Shown piece after piece: positions 25,801 through 34,746 of a stretch of DNA of 54,697 nt (position 1 is its first letter; every line of letters starts with the position of its first letter). The notes beneath the pieces were generated by a model. That model searched no databases, was not told where the DNA came from, and saw only the letters and a list, made by a program, of their open reading frames with translations. Source of the stretch: Thermodesulfobacteriaceae bacterium (lineage in GTDB: Bacteria; Desulfobacterota; Thermodesulfobacteria; Thermodesulfobacteriales; Thermodesulfobacteriaceae); the NCBI GenBank assembly GCA_015494725.1, contig WGAR01000003.1, positions 1 through 54,697 of the forward strand, read 5' to 3'. Position numbers and translations under genes: made by a program.

Positions 25801-26984
25801 GCGATCTCCACCCGGAAGGCCTGGCCATTGCGCTCGATACGCAGAGGGATGGCCATGAGGAAGAGCTTTACCCCTTCGGCCTCGGCGGCGCGAATCTCCC
25901 TCTGGGGGGCCGGCATTTCCACCCGGGAACGGGGATAGATGAGAGTGACCTCGGCCCCCAGCCGCACCAGGGAACGGGCCGTATCCACCGCCGTGTAGCC
26001 TCCTCCCATGACCAGAATCTGCTGGCCCTTGCGGATGGGGATCTCCTCTCCCTTTTTCAGGCGATAGAGAAGGTCCAGACCGGAAAGACTGTTCTCTTCT
26101 CCCGGGATCTGGTGTTCCCTCTCCTTGAAGGCTCCCACCGCCAGGAACACGGCCTGATATCCCTCGGCCAGAAGATCCTTAAGGGTGAAATCCCTGCCCC
26201 AGGCCTGACCGGTGCGCAGCTCTATGCCCAGGGAAAGCAGTTGTTCGATCTCCCGGCGCAGGACCTCCCGGGGGATCTTGAACTCCGGAAGGACCCAGCG
26301 GGGCATCCCTCCGGCCTCGGATTCCTTTTCCAGGATGGTTACCTGGTGACCCTTAAGCCGGAGATAATAGGCTGCGGTGAGTCCGGCCGGCCCGGCCCCC
26401 ACGATGGCCACCCTTTTTCCGGTGGGAGGAGCCATCTCCACCCGGATGCCGCCACGCTCAAGGCCCCAGTCGGCCACAAACCGCTTGAGGTCGTTTATGG
26501 CCACCGGGGCATCCACCAGGGCCCGCCGACAGCGAGGTTCACAGAAACGGGGACATACCCTTCCCACCAGGGCCGGCAGAGGCAACCTCTCCTTGATCAG
26601 GGAAAGGGCCGCCGCATATTCCCCCCGGGCGATAAGAGCCACATACCCCTGAATGTTTAATCCTCCCGGGCAGGGTTGGCTGCACGGAGCCCGGCAGTCT
26701 CCGTAATGATTGGCTACCAGGGTTTCCAGAATCCTGCGTCGGGCCTCCTTGACCGGATCCGAATCGGTCCAGACCCGCCACCCCTCCCTTACCGGCGTGG
26801 TACAGGCCCGAACCAGCCCCTCCCCCTCGACCTCCACCGTACAGAGACCGCACGGAACCGGGGAGGTCTCGGCTCCGTGCAAATGGCACAGAGAGGGAAT
26901 CTCTATTCCCGCTCTCTCCGCGGCTTCCAGTAGCGTTTCCCCTTCCCTCGCCTCATACTCCTTTCCGTTCAGATAGATCTTCAT
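22884..26984 (-). CDS. fdhA: Selenocysteine formate dehydrogenase fused to a GltD-like NAD(P)H flavoprotein
   Basis: One gene of 1366 residues read through UGA at 24524-24522 (Sec821). The context is ARV-U-HAPSVAGL, the active-site signature of Sec formate dehydrogenases, and both halves are in the same frame. Domains: [2Fe-2S] (Cys33, 45, 48, 61); a GltD/NfnB-like unit with Cys97-105 cluster, FAD motif at 192-206 and nucleotide motif GGGYTAVD at 327-334; two [4Fe-4S] sets near 621-631 and 658-668; the Mo/W-bis-MGD domain from CPYCGTGC at 694. It interconverts CO2 and formate, the first step of the methyl branch. The flavin unit should let NAD(P)H serve directly. It is last in the Wood-Ljungdahl operon. 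Confidence 0.93.
24492..24510 (-). promoter_or_regulatory. Bacterial SECIS hairpin of fdhA
   Basis: Minus strand, 11 bases after the UGA: stem GGTCGCG / CGCGGCC (seven pairs, one wobble) closing the loop GGTCT. Loop sequence and the 11-base distance equal those of the known E. coli fdhF element. SelB would bind here to insert selenocysteine. Confidence 0.92.
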
Positions 26985-27018
26985 TCCCTGCCCCCTGCCT
27001 GAGGATGTTTTGGGGAAG

Positions 27019-27041
27019 TCCGGGGGAGGGGCTCCCCCGGA
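27019..27041 (-). terminator. GC-rich hairpin between acsE and fdhA
   Basis: Perfect ten-base stem TCCGGGGGAG / CTCCCCCGGA with a three-base loop in the 68-base gap. There is no U-tract on either side, so it is more likely a partial attenuator or RNA-stability element than a full terminator. Confidence 0.45.
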
Positions 27042-27052
27042 GGCCTCGTAGA

Positions 27053-27949
27053 TTAAAGTTCCAGCCAGGATTCGGAAAAGATGGTCTTCCCTAAGAGGAC
27101 CCGGGTGGTCTTGTAGATTTCAAGCTCTTTGGGAGAAAGGGTCTTGGGATCGGGTTCGTCTCCGTCCATGATGTCGTGGACCAGTTTTACCCAGTCGGGA
27201 TGTTTGCCCTTGGCTATCTCTACCAGCTCCTGATCATAAACATCCAGAATGGCCGAATGGATCCCGTATTTCATGAGCATCATGAGATAGACCCGATTCA
27301 GATAAGGGCGCAGATGGGTGGCCACCCCGTTAGATACATTGGAAAGCCCCACCGTGCTCTTGGCGCCGGGAGCAATGTCCTGAAGCATGGAAAGAAACTC
27401 CAGCCCCGAAAGGATCTGTTCCGCGCCCAGGGTAATGGGAGTGGCGATGGGATCCACCCAGATCTTTTCGTTGGGAATACCGGCCTCGTTAAGCTTCATG
27501 ATCAGATCCACCGCCAGCGCCGCCCGTTCATTGGCATCCCTGGGCATTCCCTCCGGCCCCCAGAGGAGGGCTATCACCTCGCAACCCAGTTCCGCCGCCA
27601 CCGGGATGAGCTTCTCCATACGCTCGGGCTGAGCGGAGATGGAGTTCATGAGACACCGGGCCGGGTTTTTGGAGGCCTTAAGCCCCGCGGTCATGGCCTC
27701 GGGATTGGTGGTATCCAGAGAGATGGGTACATCCACCGTCTCCTCCACCACCTTTACGATCCAGGCCGCAAGATCCGGCCCGTCTTTTTTGGCCGGACCA
27801 ATGTTGAGATCCAGATAATCCGCTCCCCTCTCCGCCTCCTCCCGGGCCATCTGCTTAATGGGCTCGGGATTCCTCTCCTTCATGGCCGGACCGATACGTT
27901 TGGACATGATGTTGATGCTCTCGGCAATACACAGGACCTGCTGGCTCAT
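27053..27949 (-). CDS. acsE: Methyltetrahydrofolate:corrinoid/iron-sulfur protein methyltransferase
   Basis: 298 residues. It moves the methyl group from methyl-THF to the cobalt of AcsCD. It has a pterin-binding TIM barrel: IAESINIMSKRIGPAM at the start, EEAERGADYLDLNIGPAKKD, PISLDTTNPEAM, CLMNSIS, WVDPIATPITLGAEQILSG and STVGLSNVSNG. The ATG overlaps the hepT stop (ATGA), so it is coupled to the toxin-antitoxin pair and, through it, to acsC. Confidence 0.94.
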   Translation of the reverse strand: MSQQVLCIAESINIMSKRIGPAMKERNPEPIKQMAREEAERGADYLDLNIGPAKKDGPDLAAWIVKVVEETVDVPISLDTTNPEAMTAGLKASKNPARCLMNSISAQPERMEKLIPVAAELGCEVIALLWGPEGMPRDANERAALAVDLIMKLNEAGIPNEKIWVDPIATPITLGAEQILSGLEFLSMLQDIAPGAKSTVGLSNVSNGVATHLRPYLNRVYLMMLMKYGIHSAILDVYDQELVEIAKGKHPDWVKLVHDIMDGDEPDPKTLSPKELEIYKTTRVLLGKTIFSESWLEL

Positions 27950-28383
27950 GCCTCCCTCCTTAAAAAGTTTTTATTTAACCTTTGTAGGATCCTTTCCATG
28001 AGCTCGGCATAACCCTTAAGGCGAGGATACAGGCGTTGAGCCGTCTCCTCCCGATAGGTGTGCGAGGTAAGGTTTCGGCTCCGGAGCATCTCCAGACAGG
28101 CCTCGGTTTCCTCCGGAGAAAGGACCCCGGTCTTAAGGGCCTCCCGAAAGCAGTTTGCCGGTGAAAAACACTCCACTATTTCCCTCTCCCGTAAATAGTC
28201 CTTAAGGGTCTTCCAGAAGATTTCAAAAGTATATTCAAAACGTTGAATGGAGGCATCCCGTACGATAACATATTCCTCACTTAAGGGATCCACCCTGCGC
28301 TCCAGAATCTCTCGCAGACTTTCATAGGCCCGCCAGGCCAGATCCCACCTTTCGCGAAATCGGCTCCTTTCCTTCAGAGCCAC
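27946..28383 (-). CDS. hepT: HEPN toxin, HepT-like ribonuclease of a MntA/HepT system
   Basis: 145 residues, all helical. It belongs to the HI0074-type HEPN family. The catalytic motif RX4HXY of HepT toxins is complete: Arg103, His108, Tyr110 (RNLTSHTY). In studied pairs HepT cuts RNA and MntA inactivates it by adding AMP to this tyrosine. It overlaps the mntA stop by ten bases and the acsE start by four, inside the acetyl-CoA synthase operon. That the motif is intact is visible; toxicity here is inferred. Confidence 0.85.
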   Translation of the reverse strand: MALKERSRFRERWDLAWRAYESLREILERRVDPLSEEYVIVRDASIQRFEYTFEIFWKTLKDYLREREIVECFSPANCFREALKTGVLSPEETEACLEMLRSRNLTSHTYREETAQRLYPRLKGYAELMERILQRLNKNFLRREA

Positions 28384-28661
28384 CTTTCCCCTTCTTTTTG
28401 AATCTTTTCCCGGAGCCCCTCCGGGAGTTCTTCCCAGCCTACTACGTCCACCTCGAAGGGGAAAGTGCTCTCCTCAAGAAATTCCGCCAGCCTTCTGATG
28501 CTTTTTTCCTCTCCTTTCACCGCCAGATCGAAATCCGAAGCCACTCCCGCTCCGCCCCACAGACGGGACCCAAAAAGATAGACCTCTTTTATTCCCTCCT
28601 CCTTTTTTACAAAATCCCCTATCAGACCGCGCAGTTTTTCCTTCCAGGGGTCCTCCTTCAA
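28374..28661 (-). CDS. mntA: Minimal nucleotidyltransferase, MntA-like antitoxin
   Basis: 95 residues from a TTG at 28661 that overlaps the acsC stop (TTGA). The signature GSX10DXD is exact: Gly31-Ser32, Asp43, Asp45 (GSRLWGGAGVASDFD), with a third acidic position in FEVDVVGW. Such enzymes AMPylate the partner HepT. A GTG at 28673 is an alternative start; GGAAGG before the TTG favours the shorter form. It is translationally coupled to acsC and hepT. Confidence 0.82.
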   Translation of the reverse strand: MKEDPWKEKLRGLIGDFVKKEEGIKEVYLFGSRLWGGAGVASDFDLAVKGEEKSIRRLAEFLEESTFPFEVDVVGWEELPEGLREKIQKEGERWL

Positions 28662-30010
28662 GCCGCCTTCCACTCCTTGAGAAAGCTCGGAAGACCGCTG
28701 GCCTCCCGGGGCCCGATGATGATCTCCCAATCCGGGAGTTCGTCTTCAAGCTCTCCCTTAATTCCCGCCAGATAACCCGGAATGACCAGCTTCCGATGCT
28801 TGACCTTCTCCGCAATTCCGCACTTTTTCACGAATTCGGCGATGGTATCCGCCCCGAATTTACCCGCAGCCCAGGCCGTAAGCACCGAAAGCCCCTCGGT
28901 GTCCTTGATGAGAAGCCAGGAGGGGACCCGACTCCCCTCTACCTCACCCGAAACGATGAAATAGGTGAGGGCGAAGTTACAGGTAATAAGCACCGGAGAA
29001 TTTTCGTCCGGACCATTGATGGGATAGATCCCCTCCTCCACCACCAGCGGTTTTTGCGGATCGGTAAAGATGTTCATCCGCTCCACCAGCAGCGGGAAGA
29101 GCACATCGGCCCGGAAATCGGACATGATGATCATGCCCGCATACTTGGGAATGAGCACCGCGGCCAGGATGGCCTCGGCCAGATATCCCCGGGCGCACCG
29201 ATAGGGAAAGGTAATGGTGGGGAACCCGAAGGGCTTGAAACGCTTTTTGATAGCCGCCCGGCGCACGATCACCTGGTCCTCGTAGAGTTCCCGCACGCTC
29301 CGGGCCCCGGTATCCAGCACCAGGTCCTTAAGCCCCATTTTGAGTAGTTCCTCGGAGATACGGGCCGTTTCCGCCAGATTGTCGCCGCGGACCGCCAGGG
29401 CGGCCTTTTTCTCCTTGGCCACCTGGCCCATTTCCTTAAAGTTGTCCAGGGTAGCGGCATAAAGAAGAGGCCGATGTTCACCACAGAGATCACAGGCCTC
29501 GGAAAGGGTTCCCGGATTCTCGCTTATGAGAACCAGCACCGCTTCCGGACACTCCTCCCGCACCCGGCGCACCAGGGAAAGAAATCCCTCTTTATCCCCG
29601 TTTACCTCCTCCAGGGCCAGGACCTCGGCGTGAAGCTCCACCCCTACCCTTTCCCACCGGAGCTTTCGAAAACTCTCCAGCCTGCGAGCTATCTCCGCCT
29701 CCTCCATATCCGTGGCCAGCCGAAGCCCTAGGGGAACCGGATTCTCAAACCTCTTTTCGTGCCGGAAAAGCACCGTCTCCCCGCCCAGCTTCAGCTGGTG
29801 CTCTCCGCTACCCAGCACCACGGTACGAATGGGCGGGGCCGAGGCCTCGGCGATCTCCTCCTTTACCGCCGGATCTACATGCGGACACTTGTCGATTTCC
29901 GCCTGCCCTGCGGCCACCTTCATGGCAAAGGCCAGGCAGGTGGGAAATCCACAATCCCCACAGTTGGTCTTGGGCAGTTTTTGCATTATCTGAATACCGG
30001 TAAGTCCCAT
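28658..30010 (-). CDS. acsC: Corrinoid/iron-sulfur protein large subunit (ACS gamma)
   Basis: 450 residues. The N-terminal [4Fe-4S] domain shows TNCGDCGFPTCLAFA...DKCP (about 15-45), which reduces the corrinoid. A TIM barrel follows, then a C-terminal B12-binding domain with GKFGADTIAEFVKKCG. Together with AcsD it carries the methyl group from AcsE to AcsB. It lies 13 bases after acsB. Confidence 0.95.
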   Translation of the reverse strand: MGLTGIQIMQKLPKTNCGDCGFPTCLAFAMKVAAGQAEIDKCPHVDPAVKEEIAEASAPPIRTVVLGSGEHQLKLGGETVLFRHEKRFENPVPLGLRLATDMEEAEIARRLESFRKLRWERVGVELHAEVLALEEVNGDKEGFLSLVRRVREECPEAVLVLISENPGTLSEACDLCGEHRPLLYAATLDNFKEMGQVAKEKKAALAVRGDNLAETARISEELLKMGLKDLVLDTGARSVRELYEDQVIVRRAAIKKRFKPFGFPTITFPYRCARGYLAEAILAAVLIPKYAGMIIMSDFRADVLFPLLVERMNIFTDPQKPLVVEEGIYPINGPDENSPVLITCNFALTYFIVSGEVEGSRVPSWLLIKDTEGLSVLTAWAAGKFGADTIAEFVKKCGIAEKVKHRKLVIPGYLAGIKGELEDELPDWEIIIGPREASGLPSFLKEWKAA

Positions 30011-30023
30011 CGTCCTCCTCCCT

Positions 30024-32246
30024 TTACATCAGGGGTTCCATTTCCACCACGGGATGTTTTACCTTTTCCACCCACTCTTTGACTTCCTGTTCGGTGTTGG
30101 CCACGGTCTCGTCGGCGATCTTGTCCAGCAGGTCCGGGACTCCGAGTTCCTCGGCCCGTTTCTGGAGTTTCTCCCGGAGTTCCTCCTTAAGCATCTTGGG
30201 CATCCAGACCACCCGCTTGAGCCCTCCCTCCGCCAGCAGGAATTTCCGGGAGGTGATGTAATGCTTGGAGACCCCCATGAACCCGGGAGTCACCTGCCCT
30301 CCCCCCACCATTCCGGCCATGGTGGAAAACTTCATTCCCGTGGGAGTCATTCCCAGATAATCCCGGTTCACAATCATGATCCCGTTTACCGAGGGAAGCA
30401 CCGCGGCGATACATTCAAAACATCCGCAGGCGGTCATGGGATCCACCAGGATACTGTAGAGACTCACCCGCTCCACCTTTCCGCGACTGGCCTTCTTTAC
30501 GAACTCGTTGACCCCGCTGAATTGACCCAGCCGCTCGTCCAGAAGCTCTCCCTTTTCGATGGGCTGATTCGGACCGGTGGGATTGAGCTCGTAACAGGCC
30601 TTTCCGTCCAGCCAGTTATAGGCCCCGCACATCCCGATCCGTTCCGGGGTAATCACACACACATGGCTGGGGGCGAAACTCTGACACAGGGTACAGGAAT
30701 AGTAAATATCCACACTTTCGTCGGTCATTCCCGCGATACGGGCATCCCGCTTGGCATAGACCTCTTTGGCCATTTCCAGGACCTTCTTGACCTTGTCCTC
30801 CTCGGTGTAGATGGTCACCTGACACTTATCCACGATGGCCCCGAATTCCTGGCGCATCTTGGCATAGAGAATGTCTCCGATATGCCGGAAGAGGAACCCC
30901 TTTTCCGCCGCGGCCTTGCTTATCCGCAACCACATAATATTTCGCTGCCCCACATGCATGACACCCTGGGCATAGTTAATAAGGTGATGGAACTGCCGTT
31001 CCAGGATGGCCTCAAAGTCCTCCTGCATGTTGGCCCCGGCCACCTCCACCACCACCGCAAAGGGAAGCCGATAGGGCGGCCCCTGAAGCCCGAGCTTTTC
31101 CACCTCGTTTATCTCCGGCCCGATGACCTCGATCTTTCCGTCCTCCACCTCTTCCAGCGGCCTGGAGAGAAGAAGCTCCACCGCCGGGGTGCGTCCACCA
31201 CCGCATTCCAGATAAAGATCGTCCTTGCGCACCCGTTCTCCCTCAAAGGCCGGGGCATAGGCCACGGGAATGTCCAGCTTCACCGTGGTGACCTTAAGAC
31301 CCCGGACCTCAATGGCCCGATCCACGATCTCCTCGTGGGGGACCTTGGACACCACATGCTCGTAAAGGCAGATACCGTAGGGCTTGATCTCCGGCTCATC
31401 CCAGTCGGAAATCACCGGAAAGCCCCAGTTTATGGCCCCGGCTCCGTTGGCGTACCATTCCTCGGAAATAGGGCCGAAGGTGATGACAAAGGCAAAGGTT
31501 CGATCCTTGTTGTAAAGGAGATTTCCCATATAGTCCCCGGGCTTGATGCCTCCGAAGGCCATGGCCACCCGGCAGGCAAATCCGATGGAGAAGACCACCG
31601 AGGTGTAATCCGGGCCGAAGGGAATGAGTCGGGTGGGCCAGCCCAGCTGTACCCCCGCCTCCTTGAGTTGTTCGGCCATCCGCACCCCGTTGGTATCCGC
31701 ATGCATGAACACATAGAGGTTCTTTTCCTGGAGTTCCTGAGCGATCCGGGCGGCGGTTTCCTTGTCCGGTGGGGCCCCCAGGATGGCCGCAAACCCCGGA
31801 GCCGTGCCATCCACAAACTCCACCCCGCGCTTCCGGAAAATCACGTCGTCGGCCGCCCCGAGCCAGATGTTTCCGTTTACGGGCTCCTCGGTCTTAGTGT
31901 AAAAATCCGGGTCCTCCAGATACCGGATGGCCTCAATGATTTCCTCGGCAAAGAAGGTGGCCATACCCGCATCCAGAGCCGGCCCGAGATAAGGGGTCCA
32001 GAGTCTTTCGTCCGGAACCGGAGGAAGAAGTTTCCTTGCCTCCTCCAGCACTTCCCCGCAGTCCCCGAGTTTTTTCACCGGATACCCGAGCATGGCGTAG
32101 ATAATGGGTAAATAGTAGGCGGTGTTGGGGAAGGCGACCTCTTTTTCCTTCCCGAATTTCTTCACCGCCTCTTCATATTTTTCCTGGGCCCGCTCCACGA
32201 TCTTATGGGCCCCGCGAATGGCTTTGGTGGCAATAATCTTAGACAT
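30024..32246 (-). CDS. acsB: Acetyl-CoA synthase subunit (CODH/ACS beta)
   Basis: 740 residues, full length compared with about 730 for Moorella AcsB, including the N-terminal CODH-docking domain. It joins CO, the methyl group and CoA into acetyl-CoA. A-cluster ligands are present: YSCTLCQSFAPSHVCVI, GMCGAYNW and the TACGCFECI region that supplies the Cys-Gly-Cys binding the distal nickel. It lies between the metF/acsD fusion (18 bases) and acsC (13 bases). Confidence 0.96.
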   Translation of the reverse strand: MSKIIATKAIRGAHKIVERAQEKYEEAVKKFGKEKEVAFPNTAYYLPIIYAMLGYPVKKLGDCGEVLEEARKLLPPVPDERLWTPYLGPALDAGMATFFAEEIIEAIRYLEDPDFYTKTEEPVNGNIWLGAADDVIFRKRGVEFVDGTAPGFAAILGAPPDKETAARIAQELQEKNLYVFMHADTNGVRMAEQLKEAGVQLGWPTRLIPFGPDYTSVVFSIGFACRVAMAFGGIKPGDYMGNLLYNKDRTFAFVITFGPISEEWYANGAGAINWGFPVISDWDEPEIKPYGICLYEHVVSKVPHEEIVDRAIEVRGLKVTTVKLDIPVAYAPAFEGERVRKDDLYLECGGGRTPAVELLLSRPLEEVEDGKIEVIGPEINEVEKLGLQGPPYRLPFAVVVEVAGANMQEDFEAILERQFHHLINYAQGVMHVGQRNIMWLRISKAAAEKGFLFRHIGDILYAKMRQEFGAIVDKCQVTIYTEEDKVKKVLEMAKEVYAKRDARIAGMTDESVDIYYSCTLCQSFAPSHVCVITPERIGMCGAYNWLDGKACYELNPTGPNQPIEKGELLDERLGQFSGVNEFVKKASRGKVERVSLYSILVDPMTACGCFECIAAVLPSVNGIMIVNRDYLGMTPTGMKFSTMAGMVGGGQVTPGFMGVSKHYITSRKFLLAEGGLKRVVWMPKMLKEELREKLQKRAEELGVPDLLDKIADETVANTEQEVKEWVEKVKHPVVEMEPLM

Positions 32247-32264
32247 AACTTATCCCTCCTTGCC

Positions 32265-34733
32265 TCAATTTTGTTGCATGAGTTCCTTAATAATTAATTT
32301 AGTTAATTCTATGGCCTTGGGGTGCCTCATGATAAAAAGGTCCCCTCCGGCCAGCGCCAGAGCCACCGAGGTAATGGCCTCCATAAGCACCCCTCTCACC
32401 TCCTGGTCCCCCATGGTCTCGTCGCTGGGAAGCCCCGCTTCCTTGGCCTTCCATACCTCCCGTCCCACGTTACAGATAAAGGGAACCTGAAGTTTATCGT
32501 CCTGAGCGTAAAGGGCCGCCAGACGGATTCGTTCCATAACCGAATAGGTATATTCCAGCCCGTAACCCAGAGCCCCGATGGAGGGGTCCATGAGGATCTT
32601 ATCCAGGGCCACCCCTACGTTCTCTAGAAGGATGTTCAACTGTTTGGCCAGGTTCACATCGATGGGGCTGGAAGCCACCACCGGAAGCCCGTAGCCCATG
32701 GCCGTTGCCCCCAGGGTGCGATGATTGGCCTCCTCCACCGGACCGATCACCGCTCCCCGATCACCTACCACCTCAGCCACCTCGCGCAACACTTCCACAT
32801 CCTTTTCGGCATGTCCCGATCCCCATACGATAAGAGGCACATCCACCGCTCCGGCTACTTTCTCCACCACCTCCCGGGCATGCTGGGCATCCAGATTGAG
32901 ATAGTTGGGGTCGGTACCCATGAGGTAGATGCACAGGGCCTCAGCCCCGTAAGTCTCCACACACTTTCTGGCCCAGGCCGCGGGATCATCCAGCACATCC
33001 GCAAAATATCGAGCTAGACTCTCGGGCCAGTTTTCGGGTTTCACATCCAGGATCTCCATGGCCACCCGCGGTTCGTGTCGCATCTCCCCCTCGAAAAGAT
33101 GGAAGGGAAGCACATTGGTGCCTCCCACCTTGAAGGCCTTTTCCCCTTTCCCGATTTCTACCTCCCGAATGAAAGCCGTCCCCGGTTCCTTATAAAGATC
33201 CTCGGGAAGACCGGCGGCTCGCTCGGAAAGCGGCCGATATTCTCCGGAAAAACTCCCTATCTCCACTCCCTCCGCCGGAGGAGCCGGTTTTTCCTCTACC
33301 GGCGGCTTCTCAGCGGGTTTTTCCTCCCTAACCTCGACCGCGGGCTTCTCCTCGGGTTTCTCCTCTACTGGAGGTTTCTCCTCTACCGCGGGTTTTTCTT
33401 CGACTCGAGCCTCCACCTCCTCCGCGGGCTTTTCCTCTTCCACCTTCTTTTCTTCCACTACCTCTTTCTCTTTTTCTTCCGGTACTTCCTTTACCTCCAC
33501 GGGCTTTTCTTCCACCGGAGGCCGCTCTTCCACCTTCACTTCCACCCGCGGAACCTCCGGCACCTCCGCCGGCACCACCTCTCCGCCCAGGAGGGCCCGC
33601 TCCAGGCGAGCCAGACTATCGTGGAGCAGGTTCACCCCCTCGCGCAGAGACTCTATGCTGGAACGCACGGTGGAAAAGACCTCCTTTACCGCCTCCACCG
33701 GAATCTCCACCTTCGGCGGGGCCTCTTCCGGCACCTCCTCTGCCGGAGGAGCCACCACCTCCACCCGCTCCACGGGCTTTTCCACCTCCACCACAACGGC
33801 CGGACGGACCTCGGCTTCCAGCGGACGCGGATGGAGACCGGCCCGTTTCACGATCTCCGGTACCGCCTCCTCCCACTCGATGGCCATAATATGCACCCCG
33901 GCCACCCCGGGTATCTCCCGCACCTGCTGGATGATTTCCACCGCCAGATTGATGCCCTCCTCCCGCTTGTCCTTGGCCTCCTTCATGCGCTTGAGAATTT
34001 CATCCGGTACATCCAGTCCCGGCACGAAATATTTCATATAGCGGGCCATCCCGAAGGACTTGGGGGGAGTGATTCCCGCCAGGATATAGGCCTTCTCCGT
34101 AAGTCCCATATCGCGGGCCATTTCCATGAATTTCCGGAAACGTTCCACGTTATAGACGATCTGGGTCTGGATGAATTCCGCTCCGGCGGCGATCTTCTTG
34201 GCCAGGCGCTTGACCCGAAACTCAAAGGGATCGGCAAAGGGATTGGCCGCTGCCCCCAGGAAGAACTCCGGACGGGCCCCGGTGAGATCCTCCCCGCACA
34301 TGAACTTCCCTTCGTCCCGCATCCTCCGAACCATGTCCAGCAATTGAATGGAATCGAGATCAAAGACCCCCTTGGCCTCGGGATGATTTCCGAATTTCTG
34401 ATGGTCCCCGGTAATACAGAGGAGATTTTTCACTCCCAGGGCCGCCGCCCCCAGAAGATCGGCCTGGATCCCGATCCGGTTCCGGTCGCGACAGGTCATC
34501 TGGATGACCGGCTCCACCCCCTCGGCCATCACCAGCACCGCCGAGGCGATGGAGGACATCCTTACAATGGCCGTTTGACAATCGGTGATGTTGGCCGCAT
34601 CCACATAGCCCTTAATCAACCGGGCCTTCTTCCGTACCACCTCTCCGTCGGCGCTCTTGGGCGGACCGATTTCCGCGGTAACCGCGAAATGTCCCTCGGA
34701 AAGGACCCGATGTAAATGGCTTCTCGGTTCCAC
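32265..34733 (-). CDS. Fusion of methylene-THF reductase (MetF) with corrinoid protein small subunit (AcsD)
   Basis: 822 residues. Residues 1 to about 303 form a MetF barrel (FAVTAEIGPPKSADGE, NITDCQTAIVRMS, ITGDH, QTQIVYN, GITPPKS), the FAD enzyme that makes methyl-THF. Residues about 304-490 are a low-complexity linker of Glu, Pro, Lys and Val repeats (EEKPPVEEKP-like) broken by a predicted amphipathic helix at about 344-382. Residues about 490-822 are AcsD (VGGTNVLPFHLFEGEM, LMGTDPNYLN, MDPSIGALGYGLEYTYS). No stop or frameshift interrupts the frame. The fusion ties the last folate step to the corrinoid carrier. metV is 13 bases upstream. Confidence 0.93.
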   Translation of the reverse strand: MEPRSHLHRVLSEGHFAVTAEIGPPKSADGEVVRKKARLIKGYVDAANITDCQTAIVRMSSIASAVLVMAEGVEPVIQMTCRDRNRIGIQADLLGAAALGVKNLLCITGDHQKFGNHPEAKGVFDLDSIQLLDMVRRMRDEGKFMCGEDLTGARPEFFLGAAANPFADPFEFRVKRLAKKIAAGAEFIQTQIVYNVERFRKFMEMARDMGLTEKAYILAGITPPKSFGMARYMKYFVPGLDVPDEILKRMKEAKDKREEGINLAVEIIQQVREIPGVAGVHIMAIEWEEAVPEIVKRAGLHPRPLEAEVRPAVVVEVEKPVERVEVVAPPAEEVPEEAPPKVEIPVEAVKEVFSTVRSSIESLREGVNLLHDSLARLERALLGGEVVPAEVPEVPRVEVKVEERPPVEEKPVEVKEVPEEKEKEVVEEKKVEEEKPAEEVEARVEEKPAVEEKPPVEEKPEEKPAVEVREEKPAEKPPVEEKPAPPAEGVEIGSFSGEYRPLSERAAGLPEDLYKEPGTAFIREVEIGKGEKAFKVGGTNVLPFHLFEGEMRHEPRVAMEILDVKPENWPESLARYFADVLDDPAAWARKCVETYGAEALCIYLMGTDPNYLNLDAQHAREVVEKVAGAVDVPLIVWGSGHAEKDVEVLREVAEVVGDRGAVIGPVEEANHRTLGATAMGYGLPVVASSPIDVNLAKQLNILLENVGVALDKILMDPSIGALGYGLEYTYSVMERIRLAALYAQDDKLQVPFICNVGREVWKAKEAGLPSDETMGDQEVRGVLMEAITSVALALAGGDLFIMRHPKAIELTKLIIKELMQQN

Positions 34734-34746
34734 CGTTTCCCTCCTT

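Noticed and set aside
24519..26660. 713-codon open frame on the plus strand opposite fdhA
   Set aside because: It lies wholly antisense to a well-supported enzyme; such frames arise from GC-rich codon use, and its translation has no recognisable domain.
33264..33824. Tandem DNA repeat array
   Set aside because: The region is repetitive at protein level (Glu-Pro-Lys-Val) but the DNA units vary in length and codons; it is a linker of a fusion protein, not a satellite.
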